Part shown: piece by piece, positions 46,091 to 57,284 of the stretch
Position numbering within the stretch: position 1 is the first letter of the stretch
How the letters are laid out: each line of letters begins with the position of its first letter
NCBI GenBank assembly: GCA_015143295.1
Contig: CM026551.1
Coordinates: 50,704,034-50,768,033 of the forward strand
Direction: 5' to 3'
From: Tetracentron sinense
Lineage: Eukaryota > Streptophyta > Magnoliopsida > Trochodendrales > Trochodendraceae
Length of the DNA stretch: 64,000 nucleotides
Notes under the pieces: model-generated
What the model was told of the DNA's origin: nothing
The model's input: the letters and a program-made list of their open reading frames with translations, nothing else
Database searches by the model: none
Position numbers and translations under genes: made by a program

Positions 46091-46570
46091 TTCTTGCTCT
46101 GTTTCCTCTCACTATCTCTGTGACTTATCTATCAATCAAAGAACTCCTTCTACTTCTACACCCCCAATAAAGCTCTGAATGCACGAGATATCCACCGTTT
46201 TTCAACAAGAAAATATTTGAAAAACCTGCTAAAGTGAAGAAACAATCACGGTTTAAATTTGGCACCATCACGGCCCACTTTAATTACATCCCAGATAAAT
46301 AAAGCCAAGGAAATGGACGATTCTCCATTAAAAACCTAGTTGAATCAAGAGAAATGCAGGTAAATACGAATCGAGATAACATCACAGAAAATTCTAGGAA
46401 AAAACCAACAAAACGAAAAGCAAAGGTGTACACTGTAGAGAGAATACTGAATCGAGATGATTGGTACCTGACGATCTGTGCAAGAGAGAAGAAAACGATA
46501 AGAATATGAGATCAAGAGAGGGAATTGATATGATTCAAATTCTCTTATATGGATCCCTATTTATAACAAT
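46091..46570 (-). promoter_or_regulatory. Captured PEPC 5' UTR, leader intron and probable core promoter
   Basis: On the minus strand a TTATAAATAGGG box (about 46,560) precedes a leader ending CGTCAG with donor GTACCA (about 46,466). An acceptor GTCACAG (about 46,118) lies just before the leader GAAACAGAGCAAGAAATGGC. The fragment therefore still carries a possible promoter and could be transcribed antisense to the transporter gene. Confidence 0.5.
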
Positions 46571-46734
46571 AGAGAGAAGAGATTTTCCACTGTCTTCCCC
46601 TCTCCATAACTCTCTCTGTCAATTTTTAATATTTTTTTTTGTATAAATTTAAAATATAAATTATAGGAAACATTTCACCACTTTGTCCTACTCAATGAGA
46701 CTTTTTTTTGGAACCAAATCTTACGGTTATAACC

Positions 46735-46990
46735 GGATTTGACCAATCCCGTTATGTCCCTAAGGCTGCCATGTGTCCCTTTTGACACCCTTAATTGTGG
46801 TTAAGATTCACCCACTTCTAGGAATCACTTACCCATCCTTGGTTTTTAGAAAACAATATTAGAAATATTTAAATATTTTTTATAAAAAAACTAAGGATCA
46901 GTGGGTGAACCTTAGGGTTGCGTGAAACTTAACAACAATTAAGGGATGTCAAAAGAGACATGCTACCTCAAGGGCATAACCAGATTCACC
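46735..46990. mobile_element. Foldback MITE with arms of about 90 bp
   Basis: The left arm (GTTATGTCCCTAAGG, CATGTGTCCCTTTTGACA, CTTAATTGTGGTTAAG, TTCACCCA) pairs with the complement of the right arm (TGGGTGAACC, CTTAACAACAATTAAG, TGTCAAAAGAGACATGC, AGGGCATAACC). An AT-rich loop separates them. Half of a related element occurs near 12,190-12,300. It lies just upstream of the captured PEPC promoter. Confidence 0.8.
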
Positions 46991-47032
46991 ATGGAAAGGA
47001 AGGATCTATGGCCCAAACCTTAATGTGGCATA

Positions 47033-47625
47033 TGTTGGATGATGTGGGGCCCATTTGGGACCTTGCATAAGTGAGTTTAGTTGGGGTTGAGTCTTATTTG
47101 TTTTTTTAAAATTTTAAGGTCAAGTTTTATTTAGGTTTTGTTCAGTTTTATGGAGTCAAGGGTATTTTGGAAATTTCATACTTCATGGGCTTGAGCTGTA
47201 GTAGTGACCTATATATTTTGTTTGTGTTGTGGGCTTTCCTTTTAATTGGGCCTGCTTTGTTGGGCCTCAAGGGTCTAGTCTAAGCTTACTTGGGTTCCAA
47301 GTAAGTTTGTCTTATTAGTTTACTTGCTCCCTAAGCTTGCTTGCTCCCCAAGTTTACTTAGTCTATATAAGGTGTATTGGCATGTTTTGAATGGAGAAGG
47401 ATCAATCACAGAATTTTGTTTGAAGCTATTGAAGCTCTAAGGCTTGTGTGAGACAACCCTAACCTTAGGTGTGATGCCTAAGGGATTCTAGGAGTGATTC
47501 CTAGAACCTTTTATCTTCTTTTCTTTTTCTTCTTATTCTATACTACAGTATTTTCTTTTAAGCTACCAAAACAAATTGTAGACAACATTACCTTAGTGTT
47601 GTCCTACACCAATGAACACCTTTGA
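47033..47625. mobile_element. LTR-like sequence, incompletely delimited
   Basis: Starts TGTTGGATGATGTGGGGCCC and contains AAGCTTGCTTGCTCCCCAAG-type repeats (GTAAG/CTTAC), a TATA-like TCTATATAAGG (about 47,353) and AATTTTGTTTGAAGC downstream. This resembles a copia-type LTR promoter and R region. No matching end or target duplication was found. Confidence 0.35.
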
Positions 47626-47758
47626 CAACTAGGGATGTCAATGTAAAAGAGCTCAATGAGTTTCTAAAGTATAACCATGCTCCCTAAATGGAAGGAAGAC
47701 TACTTATTTCCCTAAAGAAGCCACTATAAACATTTCTGTTCCCATACTGCAAAACTAC

Positions 47759-47820
47759 CTACACACACGCGCACACACGCACAACTACCTACACACACAC
47801 GCACGCGTGTGTGTGTATGT
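47759..47820. repeat. CA-repeat with a perfect alternating purine-pyrimidine palindrome
   Basis: ACACACACACGC (47,791-47,802) and GCGTGTGTGTGT (47,805-47,816) flank AC. An additional CACACACGCGCACACACGC stretch lies just before. Confidence 0.8.
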
Positions 47821-48689
47821 GAATGACTTACATTCTATGAATCTCCTTATAATTTCTCATAATTATCTCTATCGCATTAGCACTATACTAGATATCACAT
47901 GGGTATGTTCAAGGATCTCTTGGTCATAAGGCTGCTTTGCACAACTGAACTTAGACAATCCAGATAATGTCTATGAAATCCATGCAAGAGTCTATGGATT
48001 TCACCAACTTTCTTATTACTATTTTCCAATTGAGTCAACATCCATTTGTAGAAGCAGTGATGGAGCTAAATCATAAAAACAAACTACATGATGGCTTTGT
48101 TCAAGTTCCACACTACTCATTAGAGGGACATAGTTTTTTATTTTTACACTAGATATAGGTTCGATTTTTCCATTTTTGGGCTGAAGCTAGGGTCTGTATG
48201 AGAATCAAGCATCTGGATTTCAAAAAATCTGAGTTTAACATTTGGTCTAATTTCCCTTTTTGTCCCCACCCAAACATAATTTAGTTGTTCAGTGGAGTCA
48301 AGGCGTCTAGGTGATAAAAATAATTAAACTATTTATATATATAATATCAATATATACACATATTATATCAACAACTGAGTAATTATTTTAAACGCAAGTA
48401 GGTACAATTATTTCCCAATAGGTATAGGTGTGTCCATTATCGACAAACTAGCACACAACAGGCCGAAACACAAAGGGGGGAGACACTGTAATTTGTATGT
48501 AACCAGTCCGTGCAAGGGTGTCATAGCAATACTATTTTTTTAATAATAATTTTGAACATATTACAAGGTCTGATATATGTTCCAACACTACTTGCATGGT
48601 TTGATAATTTTGAACATGACAACACTACTCTTACCCTCCTATTGATGGTCATTGTGCCACCCACCCACCAAACCCCTAGCTAGCAGAGA

Positions 48690-49059
48690 AGTGCAAGAAA
48701 GGTGGGAAATGATGGATGGGCGCACCCACCCACCAAACACTCAAACTGGTAGAGAATTGCAAGAAATATCTTTTGATGGTTGTTCATAAAGGAAACTGCG
48801 CTGAGCGTGGGGGTCTAACCGCTTAAGTAAGCAGCGCCTCATGGGGCCACAAAAAAAGAGAGAATGTGACTTTGTACCCTTCTTTGCAAGTGAGAGAGAG
48901 AGAGAGAGAGATGGTACCTGTGGGCACTAGGCAGTGGGTATTCTTCCTCTTCTTCTTATGCATTGACAAAAAATGTTCCTAAAATTACGAGCAATACAAT
49001 GCAATACATCAATATCAAACCCTCTAAGATCATGAACATTGTACACAAATCAGAATGTA

Positions 49060-49094
<35 letters not shown>

Positions 49095-49210
49095 TCTTGT
49101 AGGGTAGTGGGTTAAGAGGAGACAATACTTGTGGGGGCAGTGGGTTGAGAGGAGACAATACTTGTGGGGGCAGTGGGCTGAGAGGAGACAATGCTTATGG
49201 GGGGCAAAGG
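48690..49210. repeat. GA microsatellites and a 36-37-bp tandem repeat
   Basis: (GA)n tracts lie near 48,893-48,911 and 49,063-49,090. From about 49,103 a unit AGTGGGTTGAGAGGAGACAA plus TACTTGTGGGGGC repeats three times (starts near 49,103, 49,139 and 49,176). Just upstream, CACCCACCCACCAAAC is duplicated with its flank near 48,660 and 48,725. Confidence 0.75.
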
Positions 49211-49499
49211 GTTGACTGGGTTTTGCAAAAAATTGTTTATAAAAATCAAAATTAAAAATAATTAATTCTTTTCCAGAATGAGAGAATCACTAGAATTGAT
49301 GCCATAAGGATGCTAAAGTGAGAAAGCGTTTTGTAAAGATTAAAAACAAAAATCTAGAAAAGTGGTGAGGGAGGCTATCTGGAACTTTTTTTTTTTATGT
49401 ACACCCTATCCCTTCTGGCATTGCTTGGAGGAGCGACATGTAGAAAATGTATGAGGCTATTTGGCATTTCATAATATCTAATTGGATGTACCTCCACCC

Positions 49500-49810
49500 A
49501 GAGTCACCAATTGGAGGTCGGGAATTATTTAACTAGGGAAAAGTTTGAAAAGAATTCAGAAAAATTAGAAAAAAATGTATGGAGAAATAAATTTTTAAAA
49601 ATGATTTCTAATTATAAAATATATAAAAATTATTTTTTAAAATTTAGATATTTATTCTCGATTTTTCAAATAGTCGTGAATAATTTGTTTTTAATTCATG
49701 AAATTTGTAACTTTCTAAAGTAGTGATTTTTTCCCAAGAATTCATGAATATTTGGTGAATTAATCATTTGACGAAAAAGTCGCAAATTATTAGGGATTGT
49801 TTGGAAAATT
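49500..49810. repeat. AT-rich stretch related to the GGGAATTAT family
   Basis: GTCGGGAATTATTTAACTAGGGAAAAGTTTG at the left resembles 58,185-58,215 (GGGAATTATCGTCTAGGAAATAG). CATGAATATTTGGTGAATTAATC at the right resembles the complement of 4,160-4,180. This is probably a non-autonomous element copy; the ends are not resolved. Confidence 0.3.
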
Positions 49811-51245
49811 AGAGAACTTTGTTAACCTCCACCTATGAGTGTTGTGTTATGTGGAATAATACATGGATAATGAAATATACTCAAAGCGAATAATTATTCA
49901 TAATGATGAAGAGATTAAAGAGGCTGTTGCCTATAGAATTATGGTTGGATGCTTGGATGATTAAAGTTGAGAAGTTCTTTTGGAGTGCTATGTGATTAAC
50001 GCTTCTCGATCAAACTAAAAGAAAATTTTTATAAGAAAACAATAAGACCAATGTAGGCAACGAAATTGCCACACCCGATTGGGTTGCAATGCACCAACTT
50101 CAGTGCGCCCGCTTCACACCAAATCAAAGGAGGTGGAGTGTGTGCACCACACCAAGCCCAAACCCTCATGTGTCTTTGGTTTGTCTCTGTAGACAAACCT
50201 GGTTAGACGAACCCCTACGAACTAGCCAAAATCCGGTCTTTAATAAATGATCCTCGCGGACTGACTTCATAAGTCAGTCCTGTGGACTGACCAAAGGGCA
50301 ATCCTTGAGAGACCTGGTCCATAGCCCCAAGTTGGCTGTGGACATGACCATGCCAGGGGTAGAACCCAGGACCACCCTTGGTCATTCAGCCAGTCCGCGG
50401 ATTGACTGAGTCAGTCTTTGCTTAGCTTGGTCCGACTGGGTCAACCCTCCCCAGCAGTCAGTTAGTACCTAACTGCCATGTGGCAGAGAATCGTTTAAAA
50501 ATGAGATCCTTTACTACTTTTGGGGATCCCCATTTGGGGTGCCACCTAACACCCTGTTTAAGAGAAGAGTTATCATTTCTCCTCTTCTTTTGGAAGATAA
50601 TGACTCTTTCCCTTAAAAAGGAGGGAAGGACTCTGATCTTCAGGGTTTCTCAGATAAGGGAAACAAGTATGGTGCCCTCTAAAGGGAGGACTCTTTTTTG
50701 CCCAGGTTTCCCAGATAAGGAAAGCCAACCATCTTTGATAGATGACCCTTTCTAAGGAGAGTTGGCCCTAGTTTGACCTCCCAAAAAAAGGGAAGTCAAG
50801 AGAGAGAGACCAAAAAAGGACTCTCCTGAATATGAAGGGAGTCTCTCACGAGAGACTCCCTAACAAGAACAACAAGAAGAAGAAAATTTTCAGAAATAGG
50901 AAATTCATGAGAGCTCCCCAAACTAGAGAGCCCTTCTCTACAGCAAGCAAATGCCAAGCAACAATGAAGAATAAGGCTCCCTCACATGGAGAACACAAGG
51001 TGAACCCCTTTAAATGGCCACCTCCCTTTCTTCTTTTTTTCTATCTTCAAAAGACCTCAATGAGGTACTCTGTAACGCCGACATGAGGCTTGGGCAACCT
51101 CTTTGAATAAATAAATATATTTTATTCAAACTGTCTCTTTCTCTTATTTTTCTTCTTAATCAGAGGTTCCTCCCTAAAATAAGGGAAGTTAATCAAAAAT
51201 CCGAGTTCACCTGAATTGGAAGGATAGTGTTCCACAAAATAATAA
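49811..51245. other. Unassigned intronic repeat DNA, probably retroelement-derived
   Basis: The section 50,250-50,470 is rich in GACTGAC, CAGTCC and GTCAGTC words. 50,540-50,870 repeats AAGGGAGG/GACTCT/CCCAGATAAGG phrases. AATAAATAAATATATTTTATTC near 51,107 looks like a polyadenylation region. No protein domain was recognised, including in the frame at 50,480-50,755. Confidence 0.3.
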
Positions 51246-51249
51246 ACTC

Positions 51250-51750
51250 CACACAACAGTGGAGGTAATTTGATGGCAAAGTTCGGGATGTCTATCATTC
51301 AAGACGCTCAAAATTGCGTGTTACAACTAATTATGCTTTATGCAACAAAATGTTGGGCTATTAAGAAGCAACATATTGATAGAGTTAGTGTAGCCAGGAT
51401 GAGGATGTTGAGATGGATGAGTGGGAAGACAAGAAAAGATAAGATAAACAATTTGTGCATTTAAGATAATCTGGGAGTAGCTCCAATAGGTAATAAAATA
51501 GGGAGAGTTGGTTGAGATGGGTTGGACATGTTCAGAGAAGAACACTAACGGCTCCAATAAGAAGTCAATTGATACAAGTTGAAGGCTATAAAAGTGGGAG
51601 AGGAAGGCCAAAATGACGTGGATGAAGTTAGTAAGAAAATATTTGTTAACCCACAACTTAACCGAAGTTGTGCTTTTTAATAGAACGGAATGGTGGAACA
51701 AGATTTATATCCCCGACCCCAAATATATGGGATAAGGCATTATTGATGAT
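51250..51750 (+). mobile_element. RTE-type LINE 3' end, 5'-truncated and decayed
   Basis: The frame MLYATKCWAIKKQHIDRVSV, ARMRMLRWMSGKTRKDKI, then LGVAPIGNKI matches the C-terminus of plant RTE reverse transcriptases (MLYGxECWxxKxxHxxKM...MRMLRWMCGxTRxDxIRN...LGVAPIxDKM). Downstream frames show remnants of HVQRR, GRGRPK and the final EWxxRIxxADPK motif. It ends near ATTATTGATGATGAA, similar to the short TTGATG tails of RTE elements. Stops occur after NNLCI. It lies in the sense orientation within the transporter intron. Confidence 0.8.
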
Positions 51751-52372
51751 GAAATATACTCAAACTTCAACTACAACATGTTTGGAATTGGATGGGTGGC
51801 TATGCTAGCGTACCGTGAAAACATGGCATCACATACTTCTACTTTTAGTAGACAACTGAAAATATAGCATCTTATTTAACTGATCTTGGATGGACAGAAA
51901 GTCCACAATACAAATGTAGATGTATTCCCCTGAATAGTGTTCTTGTGCAGTGACATCCATCTTTGAACTGTGGATCCAAAACGAGGTTATAAAAAATGAT
52001 AAGTAGAGAGGATAAATGGTTCTTCATTTGTGGTTCTTAATTATTACTGACAGTAGAAGTATTATGGGCTACATGCATGCCACACTTTGAAAGAGAATAT
52101 TCTAGTACAATAATAATGTGAACTGAATCAATTGTGCTTTGATCACATTTCTCATTGTCCATCTTACAATCTTAATGTCTATCCTTTGCTACTCTACTTA
52201 TTTTATCATCTTTCTTTAGCTCAAGATGTTAACTGTGTTCAGCATTGACAATTAGTTTCTCATAGTCCTGTAACTCCTGTTAGTTCTTAAATTTTGTCTG
52301 TCTAAAATTTAACTATGTATTTTATTAACTTCTCTAACAACTAATGCTACATATGGACTTTGCCTTTTGCAG

Positions 52373-52695
52373 TTGTTCCAACGGCCCTTGGAACTGCATT
52401 GGATATAAACTTGAGCAATGCCTCCCTTGTTTTCATCTCTGTCACATTCGCCACTATGGTTTGTTATTCGTCCATCTTTACTGTTTTGATGATATATTGT
52501 CATTTTAATAAGGTTCCTCTTTCTGCCTCGTGATTTATTTTGAATTGCTGATCGGAACTGACATGATGTTCTGATAAGTGTAATTTTTACTCCATTCTAA
52601 AGGATTTTCTATCTATTGACTATGATGCTTTTATCTATTTTGCAGTGTAAATCCGCGGCTCCTATATTTCTTCTTCTATTCGCATTTGCATTCAG
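52373..52695 (+). CDS. Sugar-phosphate/nucleotide-sugar transporter-like protein, coding exons 3-4
   Basis: Exon 3 (52,373-52,458) encodes VVPTALGTALDINLSNASLV and FISVTFATM. Exon 4 (52,646-52,695) encodes CKSAAPIFLLLFAFAFR and ends at CAG/GTGAGT. All junctions keep the frame with exons 1-2 and give 274 codons so far. The KSAAPIFLLLFAFAF segment is a membrane helix with the conserved K-S/T-x-P feature of TPT-family transporters. The next expected exon (family text like LExPSxKL...VLLTVAKETEF) was not found in the remaining 11.3 kb. Either intron 4 is very long or the gene is broken. Confidence 0.85.
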
Positions 52696-53079
52696 GTGAG
52701 TTTCTTATCATTTGACCTCCATATCAATCTCACTGTTTCTGTGAAATCTTCTTTATAAATATCTCATAAAAAGTTACTCATTCTTTTGTTAGACTTGTGA
52801 CCGAGTGAACATGTCAAGAATCTAGATGAGCTTTCCTAGACTTATTTCTTTTAGCTTCTTGAAGCATTTCTTTCTCAGTTAATAGAAACAATTCAACTCA
52901 GCTTATGTTAGAGATAGTTTATCCATGGACAAAAGAAGGATCTGGCAACATAGGGTTCTTAGCAAATGAAAGTAGACGGAAGAGCTTCATCTCTTGGCTA
53001 AAGTAAATGGAGAAATGGCGGAAGACCTAGGTGAACTGGTGAAGTTGAAATGAAACTTGCGACTTACTTTGAAATCTCT

Positions 53080-54570
53080 ACTAATTGGATGGCAGGAGAA
53101 GAACCACTTCTGAAGATCTTATTGTGGGGTATATGTTCGAGGATCCAGCAACTTGGTTTAAAAATGCCAAATTTATTTCCCTCAGACCAAAAAAAATTTG
53201 GTCCTTTGGAACTGAAAGATTACTGACCATACAATTAATCAGTAAAACCTTATTGACAACGTTGAACAAGGTGTTGACTAGTGAGTCCTATATTATTACC
53301 TTATCAAGCAGGTTTTGTTAAAATCTGGCAAATTTAGATGGGATTCTTTTTGCAATGAATAGGTGGAGGAATGCTATTCCTGGCTAGGCAAGGCGGTAGC
53401 CTAGGCAACATTTTGACCACATTAATGGAAAGGTGGAGAAGATAGGAGAAGATTCCACATAGTTAAGTGGGACTGGGTTTACAGACCAAAGAGTATGATT
53501 GTTCAGACTTCAGAATGTTGTGATGCATGATATCCATGAATAAGGCTCTTCTTCCAAGGAAATGGCTTTAGTGCTTCAGCACCAAAAACAGAGCATTGTG
53601 GAGAAGGGTAGTGGGGGTGAAGTTTGGGACGTCTACATTTGACTTGGACTTGAATCGGGTATCTTCCTCATACAGGTTTATTGTGTGGAAATGGATTATG
53701 AAGGTTCATGAGCAGTTCTAGGAACAAATCAGATTTGTAGTTGGCAGTGGCAATAAGATTCAGTTTCAAGATGACTGGAGTGGAACCGGCCAGCTATGTT
53801 AGGTGTGTCCAATACTATACGGGCTAATCCTCAAGAAAAATGTCTTGGTTTGTCATACATTCGAGAAAATGAATTACTAGGCAGTGCGGTGCCTGATATT
53901 TCATTAAAATCTTAGGGACAAAGAGATGGAAGAATTCTTGAAGTTCCTCAAGAAGCTCAACAAGTTCACATTTCTTTAGATAGAGAGGATCGTGGGTTCT
54001 AGACGGGTAATCTGAAGCCTGAAGGGGACTTTCATGGCGTGAGATTGCTACAATTTCCTCCTTCAGAAAAAAAGGATGCAGATTTGGTTGAAGGATGCTG
54101 AAATTTAGGGAGATCTAGAAGTTACAAATTCCCCCAAGGTTCAAGCATTTGCTTGGGTGACTCGGGAATTCTGGATAAGATTTTGAGAGTTGATCATCTT
54201 AGGAGCAGGGGGTTCCAGTTTTCCAACAAATGTTGTATGTGTCAGAAGGCTAAGGAAGACATGCATCCTCTTCTCCATCGTCCCTTTGGCTGGGTATATA
54301 TAGAGTTTCATCATATCCTTATTCTGGGTATCCACTGTGATTCATAAGGAAGTCTGTGACGTATTCATCAACTGGCCAAAATGAGTTTCTAGTCGTAAAG
54401 GCAATATTACTTGGAGTATGATACCCTACTTAATCGCTTGGGGTATATGGAAAGAGAGAAACACAATGATATTTGATGAAAATTGCCAAGTTATGTAAAT
54501 CTATTGGACGGGATCTCCGAAATTGGGCTGCGTCCTTGCGGAACTTTAAAGGGAGATGTTTTTAACTTAC
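53080..54570 (+). pseudogene. L1-type LINE ORF2 remnant (RT start and C-terminal zf-RVT part)
   Basis: Decayed plus-strand frames read NAKFISLRPKKIWSFGTERL (53,155 on), NKALLPRKWL with LWRRVVGVKFG (53,545 on), FVVGSGNKIQFQDDWSG (53,735 on), then AFAWVT, KILRVDHLRSRGFQFSNKCC and MCQKAKEDMHPLLH (54,150-54,280). These are the order and motifs of plant L1 ORF2 with the central reverse transcriptase deleted. It lies directly downstream of transporter exon 4. Confidence 0.75.
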
Positions 54571-54825
54571 GATTTTTTTTCTTGTTGAAAAGGCCTTTTC
54601 AAATCCTTCTGCCTTGGCCCTAGATGACTTCCTTTTGCCTTCTCCTTTTACCATTGTTGGAGATGTTTTAAATAAAATGATGAGCAAGGAAGAAATTTTG
54701 AATCTTATGAAGGGATTTGAAGATGGAAGGAGTGTAGTTATTTCTCATGTACAATTTGTGGGCCACACTATATTGTTTGTGGAAGCTAATGAGATTTAAG
54801 TGATAAATTTAAACTTATCATTCAC

Positions 54826-55175
54826 GTGGATCATAGTTACTAAGTATGGGTACGAGTATAATTTGGAATGATCCATTCGGGAAGTATGGCTGTTATACAA
54901 CAAAAACAACACAAAGTATGGGAAAATTAAAAAATAATTAATAATTCTAAATAAATAAATACTAACTAATAACAATCATTTAATACGGAATATGCATTTA
55001 ACACGGTAAAAGTATGACAACAATGCGGGTATTATATGCCTTTAATATGAAATTTGCGTATTATACAGAAATACACGTATAATATGTAATACGGTAAAAG
55101 TATGTTGTTTTAAATGTCGACCTCCCCTAAAAGTATTAAACGGGTATTATACGAGTATTTGGTAACTATGACGTG
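54826..55175. mobile_element. MITE with CATAGTTACYAARTA terminal repeats
   Basis: The left end CATAGTTACTAAGTATGGGT pairs with the complement of the right end (CGAGTATTTGGTAACTATGA). Inside are AT-rich GTATTATAC and ACGGTAAAAGTATG repeats. It interrupts the L1 remnant. Similar CATAGTTAC strings at about 55,465 and 58,172 may be further ends of the same family. Confidence 0.6.
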
Positions 55176-55780
55176 GGTAGTATTGACAAGGAAACCAATC
55201 GGTCAACATGAGTATATGGAAGGCGATTTTAGAATATGTATCGGAGTATCGGTCTGATACGCCATAAAAAATTAAGATACGCTTTGATACACAAGGAAAA
55301 ACTTGGATCTATTGCATAAAACTTCTTTGAATGCAAATATAAGTTAAAAAACAAACTAAATGAAGTCCCCCAACTATATTTATAACCATCTATATGAAAG
55401 TTAAGAATTTTATGAATTAAAAAAAAAAGAGTATGTGGATAAACATTTATGAAAACACAAATCATAGTTACTTAGCCAAGTATAGTCAATACAACATAAA
55501 TATGAAAACCTTACATTCAATGAATGTATAGAGAAGAAAGATTGTTGAAAGAACGGGTTCTAGGAGTGTTTATAAACACCCAAAAGGTAAAATAACTGTG
55601 CCAATAGTATTGGTACAATATTGGTCCGATAAACACCTATACTCACTTGTATATTGCGATATCATAGACTGTCGAGTATTCATTGTACTAGCATACCAAA
55701 AAGGTGAAATTCTGGTACATACCGGACTGGTACGCCCGCTACATTTCAAGATTTCAAACCTTAAGGGAAACCTTCATTAA
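55176..55780. other. AT-rich stretch, unassigned
   Basis: GTACTGATACG-type words (GGTCTGATACGCC, TGGTCCGATAAAC, ATACCGGACTGGTACG) occur, which could be decayed ends of another non-autonomous transposon. Nothing is coding. Confidence 0.3.
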
Positions 55781-56199
55781 CATATTGGAGTGTAAGGAGG
55801 AAATCAGGCCTATGCGTTATCTTGAACTCCCTCTTCGGGGGTAATACGAAGATGATTGAGTTTTGGGACCCAATGGTGGAAAATTTAAAGAGATTGGCTA
55901 TAAGGAAGAAATATTGCATCACATTGGGTCAAAAATATGTGATGGTCATTCTAGGATTGTTAGGCTTGATAATACTATTCCTTTTAAAAGAAAACCACCC
56001 AGTGGGGCATGAGATGTTTTGGTATGGACATCTACTAATTTATTAACTAGTAGGTGTCCATAAAGAGAAAAAGTACAACCTAATTAGGGGGACATACACA
56101 ACTCACCCATTGGGAAAATATAATGCCAAATGAATGACAAGCATGAATATCATATTAAATAAGCCTGCTTTATCATCATAGATACCGTCTACATGTAAA

Positions 56200-57060
56200 A
56201 ACAGAGGGCTGTTGTGCAAGTCACATCTCTGAGGTTAGCTAGAGCATTGAAACCTTAATTACAATCTCTATAAACATGGAAGATAAAGGTAATTCTATTG
56301 GAGTAAACCAGCAAGACCTGATAAGAGAATCATCATTACTAATCTTGTCACAAGTCATCTTCTAGGCTTCTAGCCACGTATGACGTACCAATCTTAAAAA
56401 AATAGTCTTGTAGTCACTTTTGATAATAATATGGGAGATACCAAAAGATCACAAAGGCGCAGATCATCTATAGTCAAGGAATTAGATAAGATCTCACAAA
56501 AAATTTCAAAAGCACGAAGGACATTCCCTGTGCATTCTATTATGACACCTCCACCTTTAGTAAAGCCCACAGTTGCCATGAGAAGCCTTGTCAATATTAA
56601 GCTTGAAGATACCACGTCTTGGGTAAATTCATTTTGTAAATATGTTTATTTTCTCTTTAACTCTAGTGAGAGGAATATGAAGCATAATAAGGAAAAAATA
56701 ATCTCGAAAACTACCACAAGCTTTCACACGAAGAAAAGGTCATTCTTTTCTTTTTTTAATGGAACGAATATTCTCTTAGCCAATTAAAGAATTTTCTTTT
56801 CACGGTTTCAGAGAGGCAAACCTATCTTCATACTTCTAAATGTCCCCAAAAGGAAAGCAAAGGAGAAGCTGAATTCATTGACCACACAGCATATTCTTGC
56901 TGCCCAAAATGAACCATCTCAAAGCTCGGGCTTGAGCAGATATATCAAAATTTTCTTTGTGGGATATAGTCTTTTTTCAAATCAGTCCCAGAAAGCCGTA
57001 CCAAGTTACCATGGAAAAATTGATGATTGATATCCTTTCTCCTACTATTAGGACAACATG
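56200..57060 (-). pseudogene. LINE-derived RNase H-like (RVT_3) remnant
   Basis: On the minus strand from about 56,640 leftward, shifted frames read YPRRGIFKLNIDKASHGNCG, then TKGGGVIIECTGNVLRAFEI and HIIIKSDYKTIFLRLV. They correspond to the plant RVT_3 domain: PxxGxxKLNxDGASxGNPG, GGGxIRDxxGxxLxAF and ExDSxxxI. The first catalytic Asp position reads NID-K. Upstream (56,800-57,060) is a weaker match to a zf-RVT C-terminus. Stops are frequent. Confidence 0.65.
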
Positions 57061-57284
57061 AACACCGACTTTCACATTTGGATACTGACTTGTTGGATCA
57101 TAGCACGAACATGAAGCCAGCGATAGAGAAGTTTACACATGAAAAGAGGTACATTTTTTTTAACTTCCTGGAATCAAGTTGTTCCATATATTATAAAGCT
57201 ACGATTTCAGGCAGTCTTTGTCTGATAAGATTCCAAAATGATTTAATGTAAATATGATCTCTATATCGACATCATTATCACCAT

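Larger units (their letters stand above)
41998..52372 (+). other. Intron of about 10.4 kb in the transporter gene, loaded with transposons and an antisense PEPC fragment
   Basis: The donor follows TTTATCAGAG (GTAACC) and the acceptor is TTTTGCAG before TTGTTCC; joining them gives FIRVVPTALGT. Content, left to right: unassigned AT-rich DNA (42,000-43,200), a CT microsatellite (about 43,206), unassigned CT/A-rich DNA with a duplicated TTCCAGCCCTCATCTCATCT (43,927 and 44,047), TG repeats (44,280-44,315), the PEPC fragment, a foldback MITE, LTR-like DNA, CA/GA microsatellites and an RTE 3' end. The original intron was probably much smaller. Confidence 0.85.
54600..56010 (+). pseudogene. Second L1-type ORF2 remnant (RT catalytic box), split by a MITE
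   Basis: 54,614-54,799 encodes SPFTIVGDVLNKMM and ISHVQFVGHTILFVEA. In intact L1s this is ISHLQFADDTxxF, so the catalytic FADD has become FVGH. After an interruption the ORF2 text resumes at about 55,790 with YLELPLRG and IEFWDPMVENLKRLAI (family: YLGLPLGG...FWxPVxExxxxRL). RT motifs here lie downstream of a zf-RVT domain, so this is a separate or rearranged copy. Confidence 0.7.
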
